From positions 1 to 64,000 of the forward strand of contig CAMVJE010000007.1 in NCBI GenBank assembly GCA_947167745.1: a DNA stretch of 64,000 bases, read 5' to 3'. The notes beneath the pieces were generated by a model, which searched no databases, was not told where the DNA came from, and saw only the letters and a program-made list of their open reading frames with translations. The first letter of the stretch is position 1; every line of letters starts with the position of its first letter. This stretch comes from an uncultured Treponema sp. GTDB lineage: Bacteria; Spirochaetota; Spirochaetia; Treponematales; Treponemataceae. Below are positions 1 through 8,283 of the stretch, one piece after another. A program made the position numbers and the translations under genes.

Positions 1-2666
1 TTTGAGTTCTTTTTGAATGCTTCCCAGTCCGGGGCGAGTTCTTTTGAATATGGAACCTGAACGAGATAAATGTAGCTTCCGCTCTTTTTGAATGAGCCAG
101 ACTGAACATTTTTTGCCTCATCGTGAGCAACGGCGAATGAAACCAGAGTGTGAGGAACATTCAAATGCTCGAAAGTTCCGCTCATTGAGTCTTTTCCGCC
201 GATTGAAGCACAGCCCATTTCACGCTGGGCATCAACTGAACCCAAAAGGGCAGCGGCAGGATAGCCCCAGGTTTTTGCATCGACTGTGCGGCCGAAGAAT
301 TCCTGATAGCTCATGCGGCTTGTTGTTGCCTTGCCGCCGATACAGGTGATTTTTGCCAGAGAAGAAAGAATTGCTGTCTGAGCTCCGTGCCATGGAGACC
401 ACTGAGCCACGCGGGGGTCGTAGCCGTAAGACATAAGGCTGACAGTTGATGTTTCTCGTGGTGAGATGACAGGGATTTTTGCCGACATAGCACATTCCGG
501 AGTTCCCTGATATTTTCCGCCGAAGGGGAAGAGAACTGTGCTTGCACCGATTGAGCCGTCGAATCGTTCCTGAAGGCCACGCTGAGAACAACATGCCAAA
601 TCTTTGATATTTTCGATGAATGCGTCTTTAATCTGCTCTGCGCTTGGCTGCTCGCCGCCTGCCTCGCCGGTTGCGCTTGCACATTTTCCCAAAACTTTTG
701 CGACAGAATCAAGCGGCTTAACGAGCGGTGAATCATGCGGTTCTGCAGGAGATTCAATAGAAGCTTTTGCAACATGAACGGCACCAGCCGAATCAAGGAA
801 TGAGCGGTCAAGGTCAACGATTGTCTTTCCGCGCCATTTCATTGTGAGCTTGTTTTTGTCGGTTACGGTCGCAACAACGACAGCATTCAAGTTCTCGTCA
901 TTACAATATTTGATGAATTTATCTACATCGCCTTTGCGGACAACTACAGCCATTCGTTCCTGTGATTCAGAAATTGCAAGCTCTGTTCCGTTCAAGCCTT
1001 CGTATTTTTTGGGAACTGCGTCAAGATTGATGTCAAGTCCAGGGGCAAGCTCGCCAACGGCTACAGAAACACCGCCTGCACCAAAGTCGTTTGATCGGCG
1101 AATCATGTGGCTTACTTCAGGATTACGGAAAAGACGCTGGATTTTTCTCTCTTCAACGGCATTTCCCTTCTGAACTTCGGCAGCCGCCGTGGTCACTGAT
1201 TTTTCCGTGTGGACTTTTGAAGAGCCTGTAGCTCCACCGATACCGTCACGGCCAGTTCCGCCGCCAAGAAGAATGATGATGTCGCCTTCTTCGGGAGTCT
1301 CGCGCATTACGGTCTTGTAAGGAGAAGCCGCGATTACCGCACCTAATTCCATTCGTTTTGCAACAAAGCCAGGATGATAAACTTCTGTGACCTGGCCGGT
1401 AGTCAAGCCAATCTGGTTTCCGTAAGAAGAAAATCCCTGAGCTGCCTCACGACAAATCTTCATCTGAGGGAGTTTACCGTGCAAAGTCTCGCTCAAAGGA
1501 ACTGTTGGATCGGCCGCACCAGTTACGCGCATTGACTGATAAACCCAGCTTCGTCCTGAAAGAGGGTCACGGATTGCGCCACCGATACAAGTTGCAGCAC
1601 CACCGAAAGGCTCGATTTCTGTAGGGTGGTTGTGTGTTTCGTTTTTAAACTGAAGAAGCCACTGCTCGACTTCTTCTTTGCCTTCTGGAAGAGAATTTCC
1701 TTTTTCGTCAGTGGTGTAGTGAACATCGATGAAGATTGAGCAGGCGTTGTTTTCCTCGCTCACTTCCATGTCGTCCAGCATACCGTGCTTGCGCAGATAT
1801 TTTCCGCCGATTGTAGCCATATCCATGAGAGTGAGAGGCTTGTCCTTTCGTTTCGCATAGATGTCTGTGTGCATGGCCTCGTAATTTTTGAGGGATTCTT
1901 TGAAAAGTTTGGCGTAAGGGCCTTTTTCGATTTTGATGTCTTTAAGAACAGTGTTGAAAGTGGTGTGACGGCAGTGGTCGCTCCAGTAAGTGTCAAGAAC
2001 GCGGATTTCAGTTTCGGTCGGGTCGCGCTTGATAGACTTGAAATAATCCTGCAAGAACTGAATGTCGGCCAGGTCCATAGCAAGGCCCATCTTCTCGCGG
2101 TAAGCGTCAAGCTCTTTTTTGCCAAGAGAATTGAAACCTTCGACAGTCGGAATATCGGCAGGTACTTCAGTTTTCATTTCAAGGGTTTCAGGAATTTCAG
2201 CTTTTGCAAGGCGGGAATCGACAGGGTTAATAAGATACTTTTGAATTTTTGTGACTTCATCGGCAGAAACATTGCCGGAAAGGATGACCATTTTGGCACA
2301 TCGGACGCGCGGTGGCTCAGTTCCGACAGTGGCCGTGTTCTTCATAGACTCGCGAAGGAGCGAAAGACACTGTTCGGCACTATCCGCACGCTGGTCGTAC
2401 TGCCCTGGAAGATATTCCCAAATGATTACAGTGTCGCTAGGTTCGGTTTCAAGCGATGTGTAGACGACAGAATCGCTCTGAGGCTCAGAGAAGATTCGCA
2501 AAGCCGCCATCTTAGAGACATCTTCAGAAGTGTTCTCGATGTCATAGCGGTTAAAATAACGCACTCCCTTCACAGAAGAAATGCCCAAAAATCCATTGAT
2601 TTCACCCAAAATTGAGCTGGCCTCGCTCTGGAAGCCCGGCTTGCGCTCTACATAAATACGAAACAT
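1..2666 (-). CDS. purL: Phosphoribosylformylglycinamidine synthase, large form (partial, 3' end outside window)
   Basis: Catalyses the ATP- and glutamine-dependent conversion of FGAR to FGAM in de novo purine synthesis. About 888 residues are visible, starting at ATG 2664-2666 (MFRIYVERKPGF) and running off the left edge. The length and the motifs DTYWSDHCRHTTF, FKNETHNHPTEIEPFGGAATCIGG and FGAGGVSVAVGELAPG fit the large single-chain PurL of gram-negatives and many anaerobes; the C-terminal glutaminase domain would lie outside. No internal stop was seen. The 5' part recurs twice in this window as broken copies (7180-8204 and 18144-18654). Bases 1822-2513 look identical by eye to 7287-7978. 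A long open frame on the opposite strand (1785-2615) is a coding shadow. The product is near certain; the C-terminal architecture is inferred. Confidence 0.95.
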   Translation of the reverse strand, partial: MFRIYVERKPGFQSEASSILGEINGFLGISSVKGVRYFNRYDIENTSEDVSKMAALRIFSEPQSDSVVYTSLETEPSDTVIIWEYLPGQYDQRADSAEQCLSLLRESMKNTATVGTEPPRVRCAKMVILSGNVSADEVTKIQKYLINPVDSRLAKAEIPETLEMKTEVPADIPTVEGFNSLGKKELDAYREKMGLAMDLADIQFLQDYFKSIKRDPTETEIRVLDTYWSDHCRHTTFNTVLKDIKIEKGPYAKLFKESLKNYEAMHTDIYAKRKDKPLTLMDMATIGGKYLRKHGMLDDMEVSEENNACSIFIDVHYTTDEKGNSLPEGKEEVEQWLLQFKNETHNHPTEIEPFGGAATCIGGAIRDPLSGRSWVYQSMRVTGAADPTVPLSETLHGKLPQMKICREAAQGFSSYGNQIGLTTGQVTEVYHPGFVAKRMELGAVIAASPYKTVMRETPEEGDIIILLGGGTGRDGIGGATGSSKVHTEKSVTTAAAEVQKGNAVEERKIQRLFRNPEVSHMIRRSNDFGAGGVSVAVGELAPGLDINLDAVPKKYEGLNGTELAISESQERMAVVVRKGDVDKFIKYCNDENLNAVVVATVTDKNKLTMKWRGKTIVDLDRSFLDSAGAVHVAKASIESPAEPHDSPLVKPLDSVAKVLGKCASATGEAGGEQPSAEQIKDAFIENIKDLACCSQRGLQERFDGSIGASTVLFPFGGKYQGTPECAMSAKIPVISPRETSTVSLMSYGYDPRVAQWSPWHGAQTAILSSLAKITCIGGKATTSRMSYQEFFGRTVDAKTWGYPAAALLGSVDAQREMGCASIGGKDSMSGTFEHLNVPHTLVSFAVAHDEAKNVQSGSFKKSGSYIYLVQVPYSKELAPDWEAFKKNS

Positions 2667-2726
2667 GGGAATATTATAACGATATGAAAGGAAAGTTGAA
2701 AGATGAAAAGTAAGAGCGATGATTTC

Positions 2727-3092
2727 TTAATATTGTTTATTTACATCTAATGCAAGTTTATGTATCATTTCAATAATCGTTTGTCTTGTCGAAAGAGATA
2801 AAGTTTCTAAGTCCTCGTAAACATTCCAATATTTTAATACAACAGATTCTTTTTTCATTGTTTTTGAGATTTCGGATAGTTCAGAGTTAGAAGAAAAATC
2901 TTCATCGAGTAAATTTTCAAGGGGAAAATTAAGGACTTTTGAAATGCGAAGCGCCGTGTTTGCCGCGGGAATTGAATCACGCTCTAGCCCCGCCCCTATC
3001 ACTGCATATTTTATTCCGGCTCGCTGTGCCAAATCTTTTCTTGTAAGCCCTAAATAAATTCTTCTGTCCTCAACATTCTTCCAAAATCCCAT
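2727..3092 (-). CDS. Xre-family helix-turn-helix transcriptional regulator
   Basis: 121 aa. Residues about 8-62 form an HTH_3/Cro-CI domain (DRRIYLGLTRKDLAQRAGI, then a recognition-helix-like stretch and LRISKVLNFPLENLL). The remaining half is acidic and helical with no recognised domain. It is divergent from the accessory genes that begin at 3241. The intergenic region carries three copies of a 9-bp motif, one over its own start codon, which suggests autoregulation and control of the neighbour. No clear Shine-Dalgarno sequence precedes ATG 3090-3092. It could be the repressor of accessory block A; its ligand or signal is unknown. Confidence 0.8.
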   Translation of the reverse strand: MGFWKNVEDRRIYLGLTRKDLAQRAGIKYAVIGAGLERDSIPAANTALRISKVLNFPLENLLDEDFSSNSELSEISKTMKKESVVLKYWNVYEDLETLSLSTRQTIIEMIHKLALDVNKQY

Positions 3093-3166
3093 ACTAATTT
3101 TTTACAACAATTAGTATATTTTGTTGTGTTTTTATAATTATTGGTATAATATATAGCAATTAGTAT
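3091..3166. promoter_or_regulatory. Divergent promoter with repeated AATTAGTAT operator candidates
   Basis: The motif AATTAGTAT occurs at 3109-3117 and 3158-3166, and in inverted form (ATACTAATT) at 3091-3099. The last two of these positions form a dyad over the start codon of the Xre gene (inverted copy plus 3109-3117). A weaker copy lies around 3137-3147. For the rightward genes, TTGTTG (3121-3126) and TATAAT (3145-3150), 18 bp apart, make a plausible sigma-70-type promoter lying between the motifs. Repressor binding there could silence both directions. Motifs are seen directly; function is inferred. Confidence 0.5.
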
Positions 3167-3240
3167 TTTGTGTGATTTTTGTAAAGAAAAATCTCGATAC
3201 AAAATGAATCAGCTTTCAGCGATATGAAGGATAATTTTTT

Positions 3241-4083
3241 ATGAAAAAGAAATTAACATCTATCATTATATTTCTTTTATTTTGCACGCTGTTCAATCTC
3301 TTTGCGGAAGAACCGCCAATCAAAAGCGGTAGCTGGCAGTGGAGTGATGGAATTACTCTAAATGGTAAAAAATTCTTTGATGTTGCAAAATCTTACAAAG
3401 AGCAAGACGGCTGGGCATATATTGAGGGTATGGGAAAACTTCATTATTGGCTTTATGACACATACGCATACCATAATGGGCACAAGGAAAAAATTGTAGA
3501 CAAATATGTACCTGCATGGATTGAATCAATGGGATATGTCATTGATTTTGACCACATGCGCAGAGTCAGTCCGAACAAAGATTTGGCATCTTCTGTAAAG
3601 GCTCTGATGAAACAGAGAGGTTGCGATGTGAGTGTGTTGTTTAGTACATCAAATCCTTCTACACCTTATGTCGTCATCAACGAGTATGACAAGGATAAAG
3701 ATTCGTATGGAACGGATATTATTCCGTTGTTCAAACAAAAAAAAGTCGAGCAAAAGAAACAAACGAAAAAAGTCACAACAAATCCTAAGTCAAACTCTGG
3801 AAACAGGACGAATTTTGCGCAAGAACTTTATAGATTAAGACACAAAACACATGAAATATCACGTATAGGAGGACACGGTGACATTAAAACTTTTAGGTGG
3901 AGATATATTTACCGGGATGACGGCAGAATGATAAACGAATATATTGTCGATTTGGACGGAAATATTAGAAGCAGTATTTCTCGGATAGGTAGGGACCACG
4001 ATTTTAATGAAATGTACCCGCTGGTTCAGTATTACTCCGTTCCAAAAGAAATTCGTGAACTTGCGATGAAATCTTTGGAATAG
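3241..4083 (+). CDS. Hypothetical exported protein
   Basis: 280 aa, not recognised. A clear Sec signal peptide (MKKKLTSIIIFLLFCTLFNLFAEE, cleavage near residue 22) predicts a periplasmic or surface location. The mature part is Trp/Tyr rich at first, with a lysine-rich linker near residues 165-185 (KQKKVEQKKQTKK) separating two halves, then a C-terminal half with alternating polar/aromatic residues suggestive of beta structure. An AAGGA-type ribosome site lies about 9 bases before the ATG. It is the first gene of a co-directional run (3241-5845) behind the putative Xre-controlled promoter. No function can be assigned. Confidence 0.75.
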   Translation: MKKKLTSIIIFLLFCTLFNLFAEEPPIKSGSWQWSDGITLNGKKFFDVAKSYKEQDGWAYIEGMGKLHYWLYDTYAYHNGHKEKIVDKYVPAWIESMGYVIDFDHMRRVSPNKDLASSVKALMKQRGCDVSVLFSTSNPSTPYVVINEYDKDKDSYGTDIIPLFKQKKVEQKKQTKKVTTNPKSNSGNRTNFAQELYRLRHKTHEISRIGGHGDIKTFRWRYIYRDDGRMINEYIVDLDGNIRSSISRIGRDHDFNEMYPLVQYYSVPKEIRELAMKSLE

Positions 4084-4112
4084 AATTATTTGTAACAAAC
4101 AATGAGGTTTAT

Positions 4113-4421
4113 ATGAAAACTGATTACAGAATTATGGACTTGCTAAATCGCTATCATTTGTATCTTTATACTCTTGGCTATTCAATAAAATCTGTAAAAG
4201 ATAACCATTGTTCAATTACAGACTATGTAAACGCTGTTGAAGAAATTGCAGGATTGGAAGACAAAACGGTAGAAGAACTTGCTTCTGATATAGATAAAAT
4301 TTTCCAACAATATGATAAAGGTGGTGAAAAAAATCATTTGATTTCACAGGATAACAACAACAGAACATTGAATGGACTGGAGCATTTCAAAGAATTTGTT
4401 TCAGCCTGTAATAAAATCTAA
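4113..4421 (+). CDS. Small protein resembling a stand-alone tyrosine-recombinase core-binding (SAM-like) domain
   Basis: 102 aa, preceded by an AGG-type ribosome site 29 bp after the previous gene. The pattern RYHLYLYTLGYSIKSVKDNH followed later by RTLNGLEHFKEFV resembles the N-terminal core-binding domain of phage-type integrases. There is no catalytic Arg/His/Tyr domain after it, so it cannot act as a recombinase alone. Its stop TAA (4419-4421) overlaps the Shine-Dalgarno sequence of the next gene. It could be an accessory DNA-binding protein or simply a helical hypothetical protein; the family resemblance is by eye and weak. Confidence 0.55.
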   Translation: MKTDYRIMDLLNRYHLYLYTLGYSIKSVKDNHCSITDYVNAVEEIAGLEDKTVEELASDIDKIFQQYDKGGEKNHLISQDNNNRTLNGLEHFKEFVSACNKI

Positions 4422-4431
4422 GGAGAACTTT

Positions 4432-4845
4432 ATAAAAAAGAGAATTATATTAATTGTAATTTTACTATGGACTGAAATGGTATTATCGGCTCTCTCTAGT
4501 TGGGATGAGATGAAATGGTACGGTTCAGGCTGGGCTCATGCCGACTATCTAGGAATGAAATATGAATTAATAAGCGGTAAGGAATGGAAAAAGAACGGCT
4601 ATAATTATTGGAAAAGTCATGGATATAAACTTAGCGATTGCCAAAAACTATCGAAGCAAGAGTCCTCACTAGTTTGGGCGGCTTTAGACGAATATGAACT
4701 AGAAGATGATGAAGTATACGCTGTATATGTTACATTAGAGCAAAATGTGACACATTTTTTAAATCTTTATGTTATCATTAAAAACAATGGCAATAATGTT
4801 GATTGGGAAGGGTTTTATATCGATATGGGGAGTCGTATAAAATGA
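4432..4845 (+). CDS. Hypothetical exported protein with apparent AUA start codon
   Basis: 137 aa if started at ATA 4432-4434. An in-frame ATG at 4372 would overlap the previous gene by 50 bp and put 20 unrelated residues before the signal peptide. The ATA is preceded by a good AAGGAG (4420-4425) at 6-nt spacing, and reading begins KKRIILIVILLWTEMVLSAL, a typical signal peptide. The mature part is acidic and Trp/Tyr rich. Its stop overlaps the next start (ATGA, 4842-4845), so the two are translationally coupled. Function unknown. The start is either a true AUA or a recently mutated ATG. Confidence 0.6.
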   Translation: MKKRIILIVILLWTEMVLSALSSWDEMKWYGSGWAHADYLGMKYELISGKEWKKNGYNYWKSHGYKLSDCQKLSKQESSLVWAALDEYELEDDEVYAVYVTLEQNVTHFLNLYVIIKNNGNNVDWEGFYIDMGSRIK

Positions 4846-5369
4846 AAAATATTAAAATCGTTATGATTGTGCTACTTGCACTTATATTGTCCGCTTCAAT
4901 TCATGCGCAAGATTTTTCATCAAAAACAATTTATCGAAGTAGTGTGTTCGGTCAGAGTTTTGAACTTGTGGAATACAGCGATGAAAACAAATGCCGACTC
5001 TTGCTTTGTATGGCAGATAATAAAAACACAAATAAATCCGGCGTAACATTCTATGATTCCTCTCTGCCTACGGTATATTTTATTTGGTCAAAATGGTTTA
5101 CAAATCCAAGCGAGTATTCAAAAGCAATAGAAGAAACTAAAGTGTTTTTTGATAAAAGTATGGTTTTGATTTACCTTGCGGACATAAAAGATATTTGCGA
5201 CATTGCGCCTTGTTGTACATCAATTCATTACGGAATATCAGAATCGCACAGCAAGGAAAAATATATTCACATAGAATATGATTGCTCTGACTTGGATTTG
5301 CTGTTTGAAATTGCAGGATTCTACAACAAAAACGGTCGTGATTATGTCTTGGAGCATTACGCTAAATAA
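4842..5369 (+). CDS. Hypothetical exported protein
   Basis: 175 aa with a signal peptide MKNIKIVMIVLLALILSASI ending in HAQ (cleavage near residue 23). The start ATG 4842 overlaps the preceding stop; an in-frame ATG at 4803 would precede the signal peptide with 13 extra residues and is less likely. The mature protein contains several cysteines (CRLLLC, CDIAPCCTS), unusual for an exported protein unless disulfide bonded. No domain recognised. It belongs to the same run of small exported unknowns in accessory block A. Confidence 0.65.
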   Translation: MKNIKIVMIVLLALILSASIHAQDFSSKTIYRSSVFGQSFELVEYSDENKCRLLLCMADNKNTNKSGVTFYDSSLPTVYFIWSKWFTNPSEYSKAIEETKVFFDKSMVLIYLADIKDICDIAPCCTSIHYGISESHSKEKYIHIEYDCSDLDLLFEIAGFYNKNGRDYVLEHYAK

Positions 5370-5392
5370 AATATTTTCACAGGGATAAAATA

Positions 5393-5845
5393 ATGAAACA
5401 AACATCACCAATCTTGCGTATTTTTCTAACCGTCGTCCTTCTCGCATTGGTTTTCGTAGGCATTGCGTTGACGGTCATCACGGCGGGCGGAAGGCTTGGG
5501 GCATTAATCGACTTGCCGACGACAGGCGGTTTTGTTCTTATCTGCGTTCCGATTCTTTTTCTTTCTGGTCGGGCATGGGATTTTGTTCGGGCAATTTGCA
5601 TAGCGTTCGGCTCGGAAGCAGACGATTCGGAGCGAAAAGCGGCGGAAAAATCATGCTCTTTTTTGTGTGCGGTCGTTTCGCTTTCTGCGGCTTTTATGTT
5701 TGTCATCAACATCATCGGTATGCTGAACAATCTGAGCGACACGGAATCAATCGGCGCGAACATCGCGGTCGCCCTGCTTCCCGTGTGCCATGCGCTTGTC
5801 ATTGATTTGTTATTGCTGACGATAAAAGCGCGGGTGAAAAAATAG
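5393..5845 (+). CDS. Small integral membrane protein, weakly MotA/TolQ-like at its N-terminus
   Basis: 150 aa with four likely membrane segments (about residues 8-30, 42-60, 92-112 and 120-142). The stretch GGRLGALIDLPTTGGFVLIC resembles the N-terminal membrane region of MotA-like stator proteins (GG..xxFIDxPSxxxV), but the cytoplasmic loop and channel helices are too short for a real MotA. Base composition is clearly more GC rich than in the AT-rich genes just upstream, suggesting a different origin. The start ATG 5393 lies 23 bp after the previous stop. Function unknown. Confidence 0.6.
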   Translation: MKQTSPILRIFLTVVLLALVFVGIALTVITAGGRLGALIDLPTTGGFVLICVPILFLSGRAWDFVRAICIAFGSEADDSERKAAEKSCSFLCAVVSLSAAFMFVINIIGMLNNLSDTESIGANIAVALLPVCHALVIDLLLLTIKARVKK

Positions 5846-5910
5846 CGACAAAATTTGTTGATTTGTCGGCATTTTTTGTCAAACGATTTCATCGGCTAGG
5901 GATAGGAGCA

Positions 5911-6062
5911 CCGCGCGAAGCGCGTTCTGGAGTGAGGGAGCGAAGCGACCGAACGGAAGAATGAAGCGCGGTTAGCGCGGAAGTCACGAGAACGGCAATG
6001 CCGTTCTCGGTACGAGTTTGCAATCGGCAAACTCGCGAAAGCCCGACCCCACGCCAGTGGGG
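5911..6062. repeat. Intergenic array of short palindromes
   Basis: Six or so hairpin-forming words follow each other: GCGC-GAA-GCGC (around 5914-5923), GCGAAGC (around 5940), a GCGCGG/CCGCGC-type dyad (5966-5980), GAGAACGGC/GCCGTTCTC (5988-5996 with 6000-6008), CGAGTTTGC/GCAAACTCG (6013-6021 with 6027-6035) and CCCCAC/GTGGGG (6047-6052 with 6057-6062). No open reading frame is supported. The same style of array occurs at 7060-7150, 22233-22311, 36505-36595 and 51410-51497. The gap 5846-5910 holds nothing else recognised. Confidence 0.75.
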
Positions 6063-6070
6063 AAGCCGCC

Positions 6071-6877
6071 TTATCTTTCCGCAAGCAGATTTCGTCCTTC
6101 CACATTTTCCAAAACACGCATCTGCTGTATCGCAATCTTGTTGAGTTTTTCAAGCCGCTCGCTTTGGGGCAAGCCGTCATTGATGAACACCGCATTCAGA
6201 TTTTCCATATTAGAAAGGCAAATCAGCTGGTTTATCGTGGCGTAGTCGCGGATATTTCCCTTTAAGTCAGGATTTGCTTCTCGCCATTCGTGTGCCGTCA
6301 TGCCGAACATAGCCGTGTTCAGCAAGTCTGCTTCGTCAGCGTAGACGAAAGATTTTTGCTGTGGCGTGAGTTCAGGCGGAATAAGGTTCTGCTTTATTGC
6401 GTCGGTGTGGATTCGGTAGTTGATTTTGGCAAGCTCCCGCTTTGCGCTCCAACCAAGTTGGGCTTGCTCGGCTTCTTTTAGCCGCTGATATTCCTTGACG
6501 AGCAGAAGTTGGAATCTTGGGCTAATCCACATTCCGAAGTGATAGGCGATGTCACGGTGGGCGTAAGTGCCGCCGTACCGCCCCGCCTTTGACACGATTC
6601 CGATTGCGGCAGTGCGCTCAATCCAAGTCTTGACCGAAAGCACGAAGTTGTTGCTTCCCGCCACATTTTTAATTGCACCGAATTCGGTACAATTAAAATC
6701 GGGATTGTAGAGCATTTCCCATTCGCCGAGATATTCAATCGTACTTTTAAGGCTGAGCCAGCGGAAAATGATATGCTCCTGTAACTGACTTCTCGCCATA
6801 TCCGTCAAGGAAATAAAATCGTCCTCGTTTTGATGAATTACCGTAATTTCCGTGTTTTCAACCGTGATTTTCGCCAT
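6071..6877 (-). CDS. KilA-N domain protein
   Basis: 268 aa. Residues about 10-115 match the KilA-N fold typical of phages and mobile elements (DFISLTDMARS near the start, then WERTAAIGIV-type core and the GRYGGTYAHRDIAYHFGMWI motif with FQLLLVKEYQRLKE). The C-terminal half (LGWSAKRELAKINYRIHTDA) is the helical extension often seen in chromosomal KilA-N proteins. The start ATG has a GGAG site upstream. It stands alone between two palindrome arrays at the end of accessory block A and supports a mobile or phage-derived origin for the block. The function is presumably DNA binding; the target is unknown. Confidence 0.85.
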   Translation of the reverse strand: MAKITVENTEITVIHQNEDDFISLTDMARSQLQEHIIFRWLSLKSTIEYLGEWEMLYNPDFNCTEFGAIKNVAGSNNFVLSVKTWIERTAAIGIVSKAGRYGGTYAHRDIAYHFGMWISPRFQLLLVKEYQRLKEAEQAQLGWSAKRELAKINYRIHTDAIKQNLIPPELTPQQKSFVYADEADLLNTAMFGMTAHEWREANPDLKGNIRDYATINQLICLSNMENLNAVFINDGLPQSERLEKLNKIAIQQMRVLENVEGRNLLAER

Positions 6878-7159
6878 TGCTCGCTCCGTAAGATTTGGTT
6901 TAGATACGATTTTAATATATTAAAAGTTTTTATTTTCGGAAAGATGATTTTTTGTTTGAGAGGAATTTCTAAGGAGTGGGCGGGCAAACAAAAAAAAATT
7001 GTTTTTAAGCGTTTAAAGCGTTTTGATTTGAACAAGATGCTTTATAAGCCAAGCGTTAAGGATTGTAGGGCGGCGTAGCCGTTGCCGTAGGCAATGGAGC
7101 GCGAGAGCGCGGAACCCCGAAAAGCCTGACCCGAACGAAGTGAGGGGAACGTCCTAAAA
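6878..7159. repeat. Gap with a palindrome array (7060-7150)
   Basis: AT-rich DNA with no supported gene at 6878-7055. It is followed by short dyads at about 7060-7150, including GCCGTTGCCGTAGGCAA, GCGCGAGAGCGC and GAACGAAGTGAGGGGAAC. This is the same class as the array at 5911-6062. The array abuts the left end of the second purL copy. Confidence 0.55.
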
Positions 7160-7179
7160 AATTTATGCAACTTTTGTCG

Positions 7180-8204
7180 TGTAGTGAACATCGATGAAAA
7201 TAGAGCAGGCGTTGTTTTCCTCGCTTACTTCCATGTCATCAAGCATACCGTGCTTGCGCAGATATTTTCCACCGATTGTAGCCATGTCCATGAGAGTGAG
7301 AGGCTTGTCCTTTCGTTTCGCATAGATGTCTGTGTGCATGGCCTCGTAATTTTTGAGGGATTCTTTGAAAAGTTTGGCGTAAGGGCCTTTTTCGATTTTG
7401 ATGTCTTTAAGAACAGTGTTGAAAGTGGTGTGACGGCAGTGGTCGCTCCAGTAAGTGTCAAGAACGCGGATTTCAGTTTCGGTCGGGTCGCGCTTGATAG
7501 ACTTGAAATAATCCTGCAAGAACTGAATGTCGGCCAGGTCCATAGCAAGGCCCATCTTCTCGCGGTAAGCGTCAAGCTCTTTTTTGCCAAGAGAATTGAA
7601 ACCTTCGACAGTCGGAATATCGGCAGGTACTTCAGTTTTCATTTCAAGGGTTTCAGGAATTTCAGCTTTTGCAAGGCGGGAATCGACAGGGTTAATAAGA
7701 TACTTTTGAATTTTTGTGACTTCATCGGCAGAAACATTGCCGGAAAGGATGACCATTTTGGCACATCGGACGCGCGGTGGCTCAGTTCCGACAGTGGCCG
7801 TGTTCTTCATAGACTCGCGAAGGAGCGAAAGACACTGTTCGGCACTATCCGCACGCTGGTCGTACTGCCCTGGAAGATATTCCCAAATGATTACAGTGTC
7901 GCTAGGTTCGGTTTCAAGCGATGTGTAGACGACAGAATCGCTCTGAGGCTCAGAGAAGATTCGCAAAGCCGCCATCTTCGACACATCTTCGCTCTCAAAA
8001 AAATGTCCTGCACGGAGGCAGGGTGAAAGCGAGGCGAGAATTTTTGCTCCTTGCTCTTCTCCTCCGTAAAATTCTCGTCAGAAACAAAAATTACAGGGAG
8101 GTAATTTTTGTTTCATAGATGCCCAAAAATCCATTGATTTCACCCAAAATTGAGCTGGCCTCGCTCTGGAAGCCCGGCTTGCGCTCTACATAAATACGAA
8201 ACAT
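7180..8204 (-). pseudogene. Truncated second copy of the purL 5' region
   Basis: Homologous to purL from its start codon (ATG 8202-8204) to the codons for FIDVHYTT, where similarity stops and an unrelated KVA-stop follows. Bases 7287-7978 look identical by eye to 1822-2513 of purL, and 8119-8204 look identical to 2581-2666. Between them 66 bp of purL are replaced by 140 bp carrying two palindromes. Reading from the native start meets a stop soon after FLGIYETKITS, so no PurL is made. The left 100 bp (7180-7286) carry several substitutions. Identity in the middle with divergence at the edge suggests gene conversion with the intact gene. Confidence 0.9.
7979..8118. mobile_element. Palindrome-rich insertion (MITE-like) inside purL copy 2
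   Basis: A 140-bp block replaces 66 bp of the purL sequence. It contains CGAGAATTTT (8035-8044) inverted at 8068-8077, and GAAACAAAAATTAC (8081-8094) perfectly inverted at 8101-8114 around a 6-nt loop. It encodes no protein. The right edge (TTCGACACATCTTCGCTCT, 7977-7995) recurs in purL copy 3 at 18599-18617, so part of this block predates the palindromes. No target-site duplication was identified, so the MITE label is tentative. Confidence 0.45.
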
Positions 8205-8283
8205 AAGGGTATTTTACTGTTTTTTACGGTTTATTGGAAGATAAGGAAGTTGAAAACGGAAAGTGGAAAGCTTTTCCCATCTC

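Noticed and set aside
1785..2615. Long open frame (276 aa) on the plus strand, repeated at 7184-8026
   Set aside because: It is the antisense of purL and of its duplicated copy, with no ribosome site or family resemblance. The repetition only reflects the purL duplication.
3632..3838. Overlapping small ORFs inside or opposite other genes (for example 3632-3838, 13010-13216, 48298-48747)
   Set aside because: They lie wholly within better supported genes in other frames and lack ribosome sites and recognisable products.
5393..5845. Calling this protein a MotA flagellar stator
   Set aside because: Only the N-terminal membrane motif is similar. Length and missing channel helices rule out a working MotA.
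5911..6062. Palindrome array as CRISPR or integron attachment sites
   Set aside because: The hairpins differ in sequence and spacing, with no constant repeat or spacer and no cas or integrase gene.
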